64,000 nt of DNA from Deinococcus arboris (GTDB lineage Bacteria > Deinococcota > Deinococci > Deinococcales > Deinococcaceae), in contig NZ_WQLB01000001.1 of NCBI RefSeq assembly GCF_009755355.1, forward strand, positions 124,001 to 188,000, written 5' to 3'. The first letter of the stretch is position 1; every line of letters begins with the position of its first letter. The notes under the pieces were generated by a model, which was given only the letters and a program-made list of their open reading frames with translations, made no database searches and was not told the DNA's origin. Below are positions 43,632-52,952 of the stretch, piece after piece. Made by a program: the position numbers and the translations under genes.

Positions 43632-45572
43632 ATGAAAATCGCGGACATCCTCAGCCAGATTGACCTGAACACCGTGGCACTCCCAGAGTTTCAGCGCGGC
43701 TATGTCTGGAACCGCGACCAGGTGCGTGGCCTGATGCGCTCGCTCTATCACCGCTACCCGGTGGGCAGCCTGCTGACATGGAAGACGCGGGGCGACACGA
43801 CGGCGACCAGAGGGGGAGCCGCGTCCACCTTGGGGGCCATCAGCCTGCTGTTGGACGGCCAGCAGCGCATGACCAGCCTCTACGGCGTGATGCGGGGCAA
43901 GCCACCCCGCTTTTTTGATGGCAATGTCAAGGCTTTCACCGGCCTGTACTTCAACCTCGACACCGAAGAATTCGAGTTCTACGCACCGCAGAAAATGCAG
44001 AACAACCCCCTGTGGCTCAACGTCACCGAGCTGTTTACGGATGCCAGCAAACTGGGCAGCTTGGGCAGGGTTTTGTTCGGCGGCATGCCCGACAAGGCTG
44101 ACAATTACTTTGAACGAATCATGCGCCTTAAGAATATCGGTGACATTGATGTTCACATCGAAGAAATCGTCGGAGAAGACAAGACCGTCGAAACCGTCGT
44201 GGACATCTTTAACAAGGTCAACAGCGGCGGCACCAAGCTGTCGAGCGGGGACTTGGCCCTGGCCAAGGTGTGCGCCGAATGGCCACAGGCGCGTGAAGAG
44301 ATGCAACAAGCCCTGCGCGAGTGGTCGGCGATAGGCTTTCACTTCAAACTCGACTGGCTGATGCGGGTCATCAACGCTGTCGTGACCGGAGAAGCGTATT
44401 ACGCGGCCCTTTCGCACGTCACGCCCGCTCAGTTCCAGCAGGGCTTGGCCGACGCCAAGAAGGCCATCAACCGGCTGCTGAATCTGGTGAATTCGTCTCT
44501 CGGCCTCGACAGCGACCAAGTGCTGGGCAGCCGTTACTCGTTCCCAGTCATGGCCCGCTACATCCATCAGCGGGGTAAGGACTTCAACAGCCACACCGAG
44601 CGGCAAAAGCTGCTCTACTGGTACATCCACACCTTCTTGTGGGGGCGGTACGCAGGTTCCACAGAGAGTGTCTTGGCGCGTGACCTGAACCTCATCAGCG
44701 ACTCAGAAGGAGCGCTTGACCGCCTGATTGCCGACTTGAGGCGCAACCGGGGTGACCTGAAGGTGCGTCCGGAAGACTTTGAAGGCTCCACGAGGGGAGC
44801 ACGCTTTTACCCCATGCTGTACATGCTCAGCCGGGTCGAGCACGCTCGCGACTGGGAGAGCGGCGTCGAGCTGCGCAACGCCCTTCTTGGCTCACTTAGC
44901 AAGCTGCAAGTCCATCACGTTTTCCCGCAGGCGCAGCTCAAGAGGGCCGGGATAGACCGTCAGCTCATCAACGCCATCGCCAACTTCACGTTCTTGACGC
45001 AGGAAACCAACCTGCTGATTTCCGATGACCTGCCCGAACAGTATCTGCCCACCTTCGCCGCGAAACATCCGGGGGCCATCGAATCGCACTGGATTCCGAT
45101 GACACCGGAGCTGTGGTCGGTAGACCAGTACCGGGCTTTTCTGGCCAAGCGCCGGGAGTTGCTCGCCGGGGCGGCCAACACCTTCCTAAACAGCTTGATT
45201 GGCGGTACCCTGAGCACCGCCACCGAAGAACCGCAAGACACCCTGCCTGCGGTCAGCACAGCACTAGGAGACGAAGAGTCGAAGGTGCTGGAGGAAGTCA
45301 ATGCTTGGGTGATGGCCCAGGGCCTGCCCGAAGGAGTGCTGCGGCATGAACTGGTGGACGCCGAGGGCGAACTGCTGGCGACGCTGGATGTGGCTTGGCT
45401 GAATGGTCTTCAAGAGGGGCTGAGTCAACCCGTTGCCCTGCTGCTGGCCGAACCCGACCTCACCCTGGCTGCGGCCAATCAGGCGGGCTATCTGTATTTC
45501 ACGGATGCTGCACAGTTTCGGAGCTATGTGGAGCGCGACGTGCTGGCCGGAAACCAAGCAGCGGAAGCGTGA
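43632..45572 (+). CDS. DUF262/HNH protein, GmrSD-like nuclease
   Basis: This encodes 646 residues. DUF262 (about 1-220) has LPEFQRGYVWNRDQVRGLM and the ParB-like NTP-binding DGQQRMTSLYG (75-83). A helical middle follows, then an HNH region with LQVHHVFPQAQL (His428-His429) and NFTFLTQETNLLISDDLPEQY. This is the GmrS+GmrD type layout in one chain. Such proteins cut modified DNA with NTP help (GmrSD), and related ones are found in other defence systems. Residues of about 520-646 are an extra domain of unknown type. It lies between the peptidase gene and hsdR, an uncommon position. Confidence 0.88.
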   Translation: MKIADILSQIDLNTVALPEFQRGYVWNRDQVRGLMRSLYHRYPVGSLLTWKTRGDTTATRGGAASTLGAISLLLDGQQRMTSLYGVMRGKPPRFFDGNVKAFTGLYFNLDTEEFEFYAPQKMQNNPLWLNVTELFTDASKLGSLGRVLFGGMPDKADNYFERIMRLKNIGDIDVHIEEIVGEDKTVETVVDIFNKVNSGGTKLSSGDLALAKVCAEWPQAREEMQQALREWSAIGFHFKLDWLMRVINAVVTGEAYYAALSHVTPAQFQQGLADAKKAINRLLNLVNSSLGLDSDQVLGSRYSFPVMARYIHQRGKDFNSHTERQKLLYWYIHTFLWGRYAGSTESVLARDLNLISDSEGALDRLIADLRRNRGDLKVRPEDFEGSTRGARFYPMLYMLSRVEHARDWESGVELRNALLGSLSKLQVHHVFPQAQLKRAGIDRQLINAIANFTFLTQETNLLISDDLPEQYLPTFAAKHPGAIESHWIPMTPELWSVDQYRAFLAKRRELLAGAANTFLNSLIGGTLSTATEEPQDTLPAVSTALGDEESKVLEEVNAWVMAQGLPEGVLRHELVDAEGELLATLDVAWLNGLQEGLSQPVALLLAEPDLTLAAANQAGYLYFTDAAQFRSYVERDVLAGNQAAEA

Positions 45573-45663
45573 TGCTGAGCCCCAACGTGGCCCCTGCGGG
45601 GGTTCCTGACGGAACCGGAATGAATCCGCCGAGCTTTGCGACCTCTCTTCGTCCGGAGCGTCC

Positions 45664-48600
45664 ATGACGCACGCCCACACGCCGCACGGCCCCGAATACA
45701 ACGAGGTGGAATTCCCCCTGATGGGGCAGCTCAGTGGCCTTGGCTGGGACATTCTGTTGGGCGACGCGTTCGTTCCGGACCTGACCGAGCGCGAGTCGTT
45801 CAAGGAAACCCTGCTGATGGGCCGACTGCGGGAAGCGGTGCGGAAAATCAACCTGCCCCACTGCCCTTGGCTGGACGACGGGCACGTTGCCGAAGCGGTC
45901 AGCGCCTTAACCCGCCTGCCTGCTGGGGTCAACGGTTTGATGGCGGTCAATGCCCACCTGACGGCCCTGCTGCTCGACGGCGTGCAGGTGACGGGGCCAG
46001 ACGGGAAGGGACACACGGTGCGCTTCGTGGACTTTCGGACTCCGGCCAACAACGACCTGTTGGCGGTCAACCAGTTCCGCGTTGACCCGCCGGGGTACAC
46101 AGGTGGGCCCGGCTTCATCATCCCCGACCTCGTGCTGTTCGTGAATGGCCTCCCACTGGTGGTCGTGGAGTGCAAGTCGCCAGATGTGGCCTCGCCGATG
46201 AAAAAAGCCGTGAGCGACCTGCTCATGTACCAGAACCGGCGTGGCAGCCTGGAGCCCGAAGGCGTGGAGCGCTTCTTTCACACCGTGCAGCTGTTGGTCG
46301 GTACCAACTTCTTTCGAGCTGTCATCGGCACGGTGGGTGCCCCCATGGAGGCCTTCCTAACCTGGAAAGACACCTTCCCCTTCACGCGGGAACAGGTGCA
46401 GGCCAAGCTCGGCAAGACGAAGCTGCACCCGCAACAGGTGCTGGCAGCAGGTGTGCTCAACCCGGCGACCTTACTCGACTTGCTGGAGAACTTCACCTTG
46501 ACCGATGCCGAGGGCAAGCGGGTGGCGAGATACCAGCAGTACCGGGCCGTTCGGCGGGCGCTGGCCCGACTGGAAACGGGCGAGACTCGGCTGCTCGGCT
46601 CGGAGTGGGACAAACGCGGCGGCATCGTCTGGCACACCCAGGGGTCGGGCAAGAGCCTGACCATGATGTTCCTGGTGCGGGCCATCCGCACTGTGCCAGA
46701 GCTGCGCCCCTTCAAGATTGTGGTGGTCACGGACCGACGTGACCTGGAAAAACAACTGGTGAGTACCGCGAAAGTGGCCGGAGAACCGCTGACGGTGGCC
46801 AGGGGGGTCAAGGCCCTCAACGCGGCCCTCTCCCAACCGGGAGCGGGGTTCGTGTTCGGGATGGTGCAGAAGCTTCGGGGGCAGACCGGCGAGGACTTCG
46901 ACCCCCAGCAGGCTGTGCTGAACCCCAGCGAGAAGATTCTGGTGCTCGTGGATGAGGCCCACCGTTCACACACCAATACCCAGCACGCGCACCTGAGAGC
47001 TGCCCTGCCGAATGCGGCGCTCATCGGCTTTACCGGGACACCTATCATTCAGGGCCAGCAGAAGAAGACGCAGGAGATTTTCGGCCCCATCATTGACCAG
47101 TACACCATTCTGGAGAGCCAGCAGGACAAGGCGACGGTGCCGATTCTGTACGAGGGCCGCAGCGTCAAGGCGTTTCTGAAGGACGGTCAGTCGTTGGACG
47201 GGCTGTTCGACGTGTTCTTCGACGAACTCGACGATGCTGCCCGCAAGAAGCTGCAAGAGAAGTACGGCACGCTGGGTGAACTGCTCAACTCGCCCAAGCT
47301 GATAGCCCTGAAAGCCGAAGACATGCTGCTCCACTACGCTTCTCAGGTGCTGCCGAATGGCTTCAAGGCGCAGGTGGTGGCCCACAGCCGCGAGGCCGCC
47401 GTCGAGTACCACCGGGCCTTCCTGAAGGCGCAGGCCAGACTGGGGGAAGAACTGAACGGGCTGAACTCGCTCTTCCTGAGCCTGCCCCCGGAGAAGCTGG
47501 CCAGCCTCGATGAACGCACCCGTTCCCTCGTCGCGGCCCATCCCCACCGCGAACGGCTGAGCAAGCTGGAATTTGCCCCGGTCATTTCGGACGGCGGCAA
47601 GACTGACCCCGCTGACTGGGCGCAGTGGACAGACTCCACAAAGCAAGAAAGCCGCATCCGGGAAGGCGGGCAGTTCAAAAACCCGACTCACCCGCTGAGC
47701 ATCATCATTGTCAAGAGCATGCTGCTCACCGGATTCGACGCACCCGTCGAGCAGGCACTGTATCTGGACCGAAACATCCGGAACCATGAGCTGCTTCAGG
47801 CGATTGCCCGTGTGAACCGGACAGCTCCACGCAAGAGGCACGGCCTGGTCGTGGACTATTACGGGGTCGGCCACCATCTCGCGCAGGCGCTGAGCGATTA
47901 CACGCAGGCCGATGTTGCAGGAGCCATGACCTCCATCAAGGACACCCTGCCGGTCCTTGAGACGGCCCACCATGACGTGCGGCGCATCTTCTCCGAGGCT
48001 GGAGTCGGGCTGGACCATCGCGAGGACGGCGTGAACCTTCTGGCCGACCCGAAGCTCAGGGCCGAGTTCAAGGTCAGACTTTCGGCCTTTCTGAACGCGC
48101 TGGACATCGTGCTGCCCCGCCCCGAAGCTTTGCGATACGTGCAGGACGCGGCTCTCCTGGGCCGGATTGCCGACACGGCCCGACAGGTCTATGCCGAAGG
48201 AGAGACCGAACCCCTGCTGGGCGGCGGCGAGAAGGTCAGGGCGCTCATTGCACAGTATGTGGATGCCAGCGGCATACAGGTTAAGGTGCCGCGCATTGAG
48301 GTTCTTGACCCAAATTTCCGCCAGGAGGTCGGCGGCTTCACGTCCAAACGCACGCAGGCCGCCGCGATGGAACACGCCGCCCGGCACTTCATTAACACCC
48401 GGCTGGGCGATGACCCGGTGCATTACCGCAAGCTCAGCGAGCGGCTCGAAGAACTCCTGAAGCTGCACGCCCAACACTGGGACGCGCTGGTCGAAGCCCT
48501 GCTGGCCTTCTTCGAGGAGATGCAGGCAGGACGGCCCGCCGACGCCACTGGCCTCAATCCACACACCGAAGCGCCTTTCTTCAGCGTCCTCCTGGAGGCC

Positions 48601-48864
48601 CAGCCGGAGAAGCCCGAAGACCTGACTGGAGAGCAGGGCCAGCGGCTGATTGAAGGCACCGCTCACATCGTGCAGGCGTTGCGCCAGCGCACGGCGATTC
48701 CGGATTTCTGGCGCAATGCCGTGCAGCAGAGCCGGGTGCGAGGCTGGCTGGCTGGCTATCTCGACGACCAGGGCCTGATACCGTTCTCCACATGCGAAGC
48801 GGTGGCCGACGAGTTGATGGGGCTGGCGCGGCGGCTCCATCTGCGCTGGGTGACCCTCGACTGA
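45664..48864 (+). CDS. hsdR: Type I restriction endonuclease subunit R
   Basis: This encodes 1066 residues. The nuclease domain (about 1-260) has PDLVLFV and VVVECKSP (PD-(D/E)XK; Asp155, Glu169, Lys171), then QQYRAVRRAL (the Q-x-x-x-Y motif). The motor has HTQGSGKSLTMMF (Walker A, about 324-336), VVVTDRRDLEKQL, VLVDEAHRSHTN (DEAH), GFTGTP, and a second RecA domain with TGFDAPVEQALYLDR and IARVNRTAPRKRHGLVVDYYG. It moves DNA with ATP and cuts it in an HsdMS complex when the target is unmethylated. CGGAG lies before the ATG. It is 91 bases after the DUF262 gene, a gap holding two short inverted repeats. Confidence 0.95.
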   Translation: MTHAHTPHGPEYNEVEFPLMGQLSGLGWDILLGDAFVPDLTERESFKETLLMGRLREAVRKINLPHCPWLDDGHVAEAVSALTRLPAGVNGLMAVNAHLTALLLDGVQVTGPDGKGHTVRFVDFRTPANNDLLAVNQFRVDPPGYTGGPGFIIPDLVLFVNGLPLVVVECKSPDVASPMKKAVSDLLMYQNRRGSLEPEGVERFFHTVQLLVGTNFFRAVIGTVGAPMEAFLTWKDTFPFTREQVQAKLGKTKLHPQQVLAAGVLNPATLLDLLENFTLTDAEGKRVARYQQYRAVRRALARLETGETRLLGSEWDKRGGIVWHTQGSGKSLTMMFLVRAIRTVPELRPFKIVVVTDRRDLEKQLVSTAKVAGEPLTVARGVKALNAALSQPGAGFVFGMVQKLRGQTGEDFDPQQAVLNPSEKILVLVDEAHRSHTNTQHAHLRAALPNAALIGFTGTPIIQGQQKKTQEIFGPIIDQYTILESQQDKATVPILYEGRSVKAFLKDGQSLDGLFDVFFDELDDAARKKLQEKYGTLGELLNSPKLIALKAEDMLLHYASQVLPNGFKAQVVAHSREAAVEYHRAFLKAQARLGEELNGLNSLFLSLPPEKLASLDERTRSLVAAHPHRERLSKLEFAPVISDGGKTDPADWAQWTDSTKQESRIREGGQFKNPTHPLSIIIVKSMLLTGFDAPVEQALYLDRNIRNHELLQAIARVNRTAPRKRHGLVVDYYGVGHHLAQALSDYTQADVAGAMTSIKDTLPVLETAHHDVRRIFSEAGVGLDHREDGVNLLADPKLRAEFKVRLSAFLNALDIVLPRPEALRYVQDAALLGRIADTARQVYAEGETEPLLGGGEKVRALIAQYVDASGIQVKVPRIEVLDPNFRQEVGGFTSKRTQAAAMEHAARHFINTRLGDDPVHYRKLSERLEELLKLHAQHWDALVEALLAFFEEMQAGRPADATGLNPHTEAPFFSVLLEAQPEKPEDLTGEQGQRLIEGTAHIVQALRQRTAIPDFWRNAVQQSRVRGWLAGYLDDQGLIPFSTCEAVADELMGLARRLHLRWVTLD

Positions 48865-49577
48865 CGCCAGTCCCTGCCGAATGGACCCTGACGCTGCACG
48901 ACCTGACCTTCACAGTGCGGGAGAGTGCCCGGCGCAGGACGGTGAGCCTGGGGCTGGAACGCGACGGAGCCTTGCTAATTCTGGCGCCCAGCGGCACAGA
49001 TGCAGGCATGCTCCGGCAACTGGTGTTGTCCCGCCAGGACTGGCTCTACAGCAAGTTGGCTGACAAGACCCGCCTGCACCGTCCCCGCCGCGAACGGGAG
49101 TACGTGACAGGCGAGGGCTTTTTCTACGCGGGGCGGTCGTACCGGTTGCTCCTGACTGAGGGGGCCCCCGAAGAAGAAGGGCTCACGTTGAAGGGGGGCC
49201 GGTTTCGGCTGCACCGTGCCGAAGCGTCGCGGGGCCGGGAGCTGTTTATCCGCTGGTACTCCGGCCACCTCTCGACCTGGGCCGAGGAGCAACTCTTTCG
49301 GCTGCACTCCCGGTTGCGTGTCCAACCTTCCAGTGTGCGGGTGACAGACCTCGGCCAGCGGTGGGGGTCATGCGGCACGGGGCAGGCGGTGGCGCTGCAC
49401 TGGCGGGTGGCGCTGTTGCCCCGCCGTATGGCCGAGTACGTGCTGGTTCATGAGCTGGTTCACCTGGAACATCACCATCACAAGGCCTCATTCTGGGAAC
49501 GGCTGGAGGTGCTGCTGCCTGACTACGCCGAGCGCAAGTCGTGGCTGGCCTTTCACGGTGCGGAATATGACCTCTAG
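48861..49577 (+). CDS. ygjP: YgjP/DUF45-type M48-like metallopeptidase
   Basis: This encodes about 238 residues. The frame is open from ATG 48792 inside hsdR, but that part is a Gly/Ala/Arg-rich shadow of hsdR; family sequence begins near a CTG at 48861 that overlaps the hsdR stop as CTGA, with GGGTG upstream. Motifs are RRTVSLGLERDGALLILAP, QRWGSCGTG, and LVHELVHLEHHHHKASFW with the HExxH zinc site; a SprT/WLM-like fold. YgjP-type genes often lie at the end of type I R-M operons, so this fits the established association. Start uncertain. Confidence 0.82.
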   Translation: MTPVPAEWTLTLHDLTFTVRESARRRTVSLGLERDGALLILAPSGTDAGMLRQLVLSRQDWLYSKLADKTRLHRPRREREYVTGEGFFYAGRSYRLLLTEGAPEEEGLTLKGGRFRLHRAEASRGRELFIRWYSGHLSTWAEEQLFRLHSRLRVQPSSVRVTDLGQRWGSCGTGQAVALHWRVALLPRRMAEYVLVHELVHLEHHHHKASFWERLEVLLPDYAERKSWLAFHGAEYDL

Positions 49578-50188
49578 GTCGGTGGCGAAGCTCCTCATCG
49601 GCAAGACCTGGGTTGCGGCGGTGGACGACTGCGCCGAAGGGTTGCTTTTACATGTGTGAATCGACGCCTTCTTTCCGCCGCGAAGCGGCCAGCCTCAAGG
49701 TTGCAAATCCCTTCAGGAAAGCCCCCCTCCCTTCCTCAGAGTCGTTGCCCCCCAACGCCGCAGTCCGTGGGGTTGTAGGGTCCCCCCGACTACCCCGCCC
49801 CGGAGTTGCACGCGACCTGACCTCGCTTCGACGCACAATCGGTGAAGTCGTCGGCTGAACAGCCACCGCCGCCTAAAGGCGTCGGGCGCTCACGCGCCGA
49901 TTGCTTTTGGAAGATGGCGGGGAACAAGGTGCGCGTAGCCAGGCACAGGGGGCGGCGTCTGACCGTCACCACGTCACCCTAAGTGGTCGGCTTGGCGTTC
50001 TTCCGAACTCAAGGAGAGAGATTTCTCGTTGGATTCGTTACCTCTTTATCAGGCGTTTTGGTAACACCAGGACGTTCCAACACTCTGAACACAGCCACAA
50101 AATAAGTAGTATTTCTGTCAAGGTTGCTCACCCGCCAGCCGTCCTCTCCTCCTGACGCCGTAACCAGACCTACCGAAACTTGACCGCA
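49578..50188. other. 611-base intergenic region in the element
   Basis: No convincing gene is seen. The left part continues the G/C-rich composition and has short inverted repeats; the right part (about 50030-50150) is A/T-richer and contains an AAGGAGAGAG sequence followed by only an 11-codon frame from TTG. It probably holds the hsd-operon end and the promoter for the ATPase gene, but no clear -35/-10 pair is seen. Confidence 0.4.
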
Positions 50189-52288
50189 ATGCGACCAACC
50201 AAGACCGTTCAACTCGAAGCCGCCGATGTTTCACCCATCATCCACGCCACCAGGTGGGGCGAAATTCATGTCATCGCCGCTCCCCCAGGAGGTGGCAAAA
50301 GCACAGCGATGTATGCGGCAGTCGCCGCCCTGATTGCCGAGGCCCATCGGTGCCCTGCTGGAGAACCTTACCGGGTGGTCTGGGCTACGCATGGCACCAG
50401 GGACGCCAACTCTCTGGGCGAGGAGGCCCGGCGTCAGCTCCTTAATGCATTTCGCACAGAGCGTCTCAGCAACAGGGTGCGAATCCTCAAAGGGTTTGGA
50501 CGGACACACTCCGCCGGGGCGTACTACGCGCAGTTCAGATGGTCCAAGGACACCTCGGTCTACGTCGTGAGTCACGCCCACCTTCCGCTGCTGCTAGCCC
50601 CCAGCCGCCCGCCGCACTACGAGCAGTTCATGGCGGACGTAGACCTCGTGGTGATTGACGAAGACCCCCTGGATTCATTGGTGTACAGCCTAGGCGAGGA
50701 GCCGGGTGGGCTGACGCCCGCCTGGATTCTGTGGAATGACGTGATACCCGGTAAGCCAGGCACCATCAGTCAAGCCCTGCATCAGGTCATGCAGCAAGTC
50801 CTGTCGAACGAGATTCCTGAAGACGAGCTGGCAGTGGTTGAACACCCCATTACGGGCGTTACAGCAAAGAGTCTGACCGGGCGGCCCTTCTGGACTCGAT
50901 TCGTGGCAGCCCCGCCTGGGGCGCCGGATTGGGCGAGGTTTCAAGAAACTCTCCAGGCCGCCGTCAAAGCCGAAGACCCAAACGACATCGTTCCCGACGA
51001 AGTTGTTGAGGCGATGCGCGAGGACTTCGCCGCCTCATCGGTCACCCCTACGAACAGCCAGCGGTTCGGTGTCGTGTGGGAGCAGGGCAAACCTATCTCC
51101 GTCAGGTTTAGGGCGAACGTCCTCCGTACTCTTAGGGGCGACAGCCCACCCATTCTTGTTCTGGATGCCTACGCCGATGCGGCGGTGGGGCAGTATCAGG
51201 CCGTTTTTCAGCAGCACCAAGTTAAGTTCAGGCAGGACTGGCCGGTGGTACCCCTTGACGTGGAAGTTCACAAGGAGTGGCACATCCACCGCAAGAACCT
51301 CTTGGATGGCGACCAGGAGCCGAAACGCAAACATCTCCTCGGAGAGATTGGGGAACTGACCAGCCGCCATAAGGCGGGCACCCTGGTCCTTTCATACCGG
51401 GAAGTGACCAACCGCCTGAAGCTCGGCAAGTTTCAACCTGAATGGGCTGTCCGGTTGAAGCCGCCGTTGACCTTGGCCTGGGGTCCAGCAGCGGATTTCC
51501 AGTCCATCGAATTTGCGTACTGGTTCGCGGGGCGCGGCGTGAATGCCTACCGGGGACGACATGTGGTGGCTCTTCATCCGCCAGCCAAACCGAGCCTGTA
51601 CCAGGCGCATTTTCTGGCTGCCATCGAGCCGCACAGTGCGACCCGCCGGGAACGCATGGCCCGTCACCTGCGGGTCACGGAGCTGCTCCAGATGCTGCAC
51701 CGTGGCCGTCAGACCACTTTCGAGCTTGGTGACCCAGACCGGCCACGGGTTATCACCGTTTTCGACCTGGACAAGTTCGACAGAGAATTGAGGGGCAGCG
51801 AATGGCTTTCCATCGCCGAATACGTTCCACTCCGCTCCTTCACCAAATGGGCCAAACGCCCCCATCAGCCGGAGGCCGTCCTAGCATTGAGCTGCGAATT
51901 GTTGAAGATGTACGGCGGTCTGCCGCACCTCTGCTTGGTCGTCCTAGGGTTGTACACTCCTCGTCCTGCCGAAGCGAAGGCACTTCTCTGCGTGCAAGGC
52001 GCCATGCTGGGCCACCCACGTGGCAGCACCCCCCTCCTGAACGCCTGGCAGGGGACTTTACAGCCCCTGTACGCTGAACTTGGGGAATACAAGCCAGCCA
52101 CCGGGATCCAAGTCTCTAGGGTGCTGGACATCTTTAGAAGAGACTCGGAGCTGGCTCACTTGCAGTCCTTTCAGGTCATGCTCCCAGCCGAGTTGGGAGG
52201 CGGTCGCAGCCGCGTCTACGCTGAGGACGAGCGAGTTGCCAGAGCAGCCATGTTTAGGCTCACGGGATACGACTGCCACGTCTTTTGA
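50189..52288 (+). CDS. P-loop SF2-helicase-like ATPase of unknown family
   Basis: This encodes 699 residues. Near the start, IAAPPGGGKSTAMY is a Walker A motif (Lys37). At about 150-160, VDLVVIDEDPLDSL is a Walker B/DE motif. Between them lie VVWATHGTRDANSLG (motif Ia-like) and YVVSHAHLPLL. The C-terminal half has TLVLSYREVTNRL (motif IV-like) and TELLQMLHRGRQTTF, a motif VI-like Q..HRGR block at about 495. This order fits a superfamily-2 DNA or RNA motor. No nuclease domain is evident. It may pair with the HTH-PD-(D/E)XK gene 97 bases downstream, as a second defence or element-maintenance module. A specific family is not recognised. Confidence 0.65.
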   Translation: MRPTKTVQLEAADVSPIIHATRWGEIHVIAAPPGGGKSTAMYAAVAALIAEAHRCPAGEPYRVVWATHGTRDANSLGEEARRQLLNAFRTERLSNRVRILKGFGRTHSAGAYYAQFRWSKDTSVYVVSHAHLPLLLAPSRPPHYEQFMADVDLVVIDEDPLDSLVYSLGEEPGGLTPAWILWNDVIPGKPGTISQALHQVMQQVLSNEIPEDELAVVEHPITGVTAKSLTGRPFWTRFVAAPPGAPDWARFQETLQAAVKAEDPNDIVPDEVVEAMREDFAASSVTPTNSQRFGVVWEQGKPISVRFRANVLRTLRGDSPPILVLDAYADAAVGQYQAVFQQHQVKFRQDWPVVPLDVEVHKEWHIHRKNLLDGDQEPKRKHLLGEIGELTSRHKAGTLVLSYREVTNRLKLGKFQPEWAVRLKPPLTLAWGPAADFQSIEFAYWFAGRGVNAYRGRHVVALHPPAKPSLYQAHFLAAIEPHSATRRERMARHLRVTELLQMLHRGRQTTFELGDPDRPRVITVFDLDKFDRELRGSEWLSIAEYVPLRSFTKWAKRPHQPEAVLALSCELLKMYGGLPHLCLVVLGLYTPRPAEAKALLCVQGAMLGHPRGSTPLLNAWQGTLQPLYAELGEYKPATGIQVSRVLDIFRRDSELAHLQSFQVMLPAELGGGRSRVYAEDERVARAAMFRLTGYDCHVF

Positions 52289-52385
52289 TTTCTCTTGAAT
52301 CCAAACATCCCTCTTCGCACACAACCCCACCTTCTCGACCGCCCGGTACCCGCCGGGCGAATTTTCTTGCCTGCTGGAGGTACTC

Positions 52386-52952
52386 ATGAACCACAAGAAC
52401 ATCGACCTATCTCAACTCGCCGCCGCCCATGCCCGTGGGCTCAAGGACAACGAACTCGCTCAACACTTTGGCCTCAGCCTTTCGAGCATCAAACGCCGCA
52501 AGAAGGCCCTCAACCTGGGCAGCAACCATCAGCCAAACTCAACGGGAACGCTCGGCGAGCGCTTGGTTGCAGAACATCTGGTCACGCTCGGCTTGACCGT
52601 TCATGTCATGCCGCCAGGCTCGCCCTACGACCTCCTCGTCAACGGCTGGCGAGTAGATGTGAAAACGTCGGCTACATCCAGACATGGCGAGGGCCGTCAC
52701 TTCCGGTACGTGCTGCCGGAGGTGCGGCCCTCATTCCACGGACAACATCTCTATGCCAAAGACTACGCGGCGGATGCCAACTTCTTGCTGCTCGTTGTGC
52801 TCCAAAATGAGCGGCTCAGCGCCGCTTACGTTGTTCCTGTGGCGGAGCGCCAGGCGTCACTGACGGTTCACCCAGAGTCGCCGTTTTGTCCCCTGGCACC
52901 CTACCGTTCCGCCTGGCACCTGCTGACGCCCGCTCAGCAGAGGACGGGGTGA
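52386..52952 (+). CDS. HTH plus PD-(D/E)XK nuclease-like protein
   Basis: This encodes 188 residues with GGAGG upstream of the ATG. Residues 5-45 are a helix-turn-helix (LAAAHARGLKDNELAQHFGL, then SSIKRRKKAL). Residues of about 55-165 fit a PD-(D/E)XK fold: GERLVAEHLVTLGLTVHV (Glu58), PYDLLVNGW (Asp82) and RVDVKTS (Asp91-x-Lys93). It could be a DNA-binding nuclease that partners with the upstream ATPase, or a VSR/homing-type enzyme. Its 3' end overlaps the opposite-strand gene by 137 bases. Function is otherwise unknown. Confidence 0.7.
   Translation: MNHKNIDLSQLAAAHARGLKDNELAQHFGLSLSSIKRRKKALNLGSNHQPNSTGTLGERLVAEHLVTLGLTVHVMPPGSPYDLLVNGWRVDVKTSATSRHGEGRHFRYVLPEVRPSFHGQHLYAKDYAADANFLLLVVLQNERLSAAYVVPVAERQASLTVHPESPFCPLAPYRSAWHLLTPAQQRTG

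Noticed and set aside
46966..48840. 624-codon minus-strand frame opposite hsdR
   Set aside because: It is antisense to conserved helicase motifs of hsdR and has no start signal or family pattern.
49568..49660. 30-codon frame overlapping the end of ygjP
   Set aside because: It is in the +1 frame of the ygjP tail and has no ribosome site of its own; too short to support.
49901..50155. 84-codon frame in the 611-base gap
   Set aside because: Ser/His/Arg-rich composition, no promoter or ribosome site, and it ends just before the ATPase gene; probably chance.
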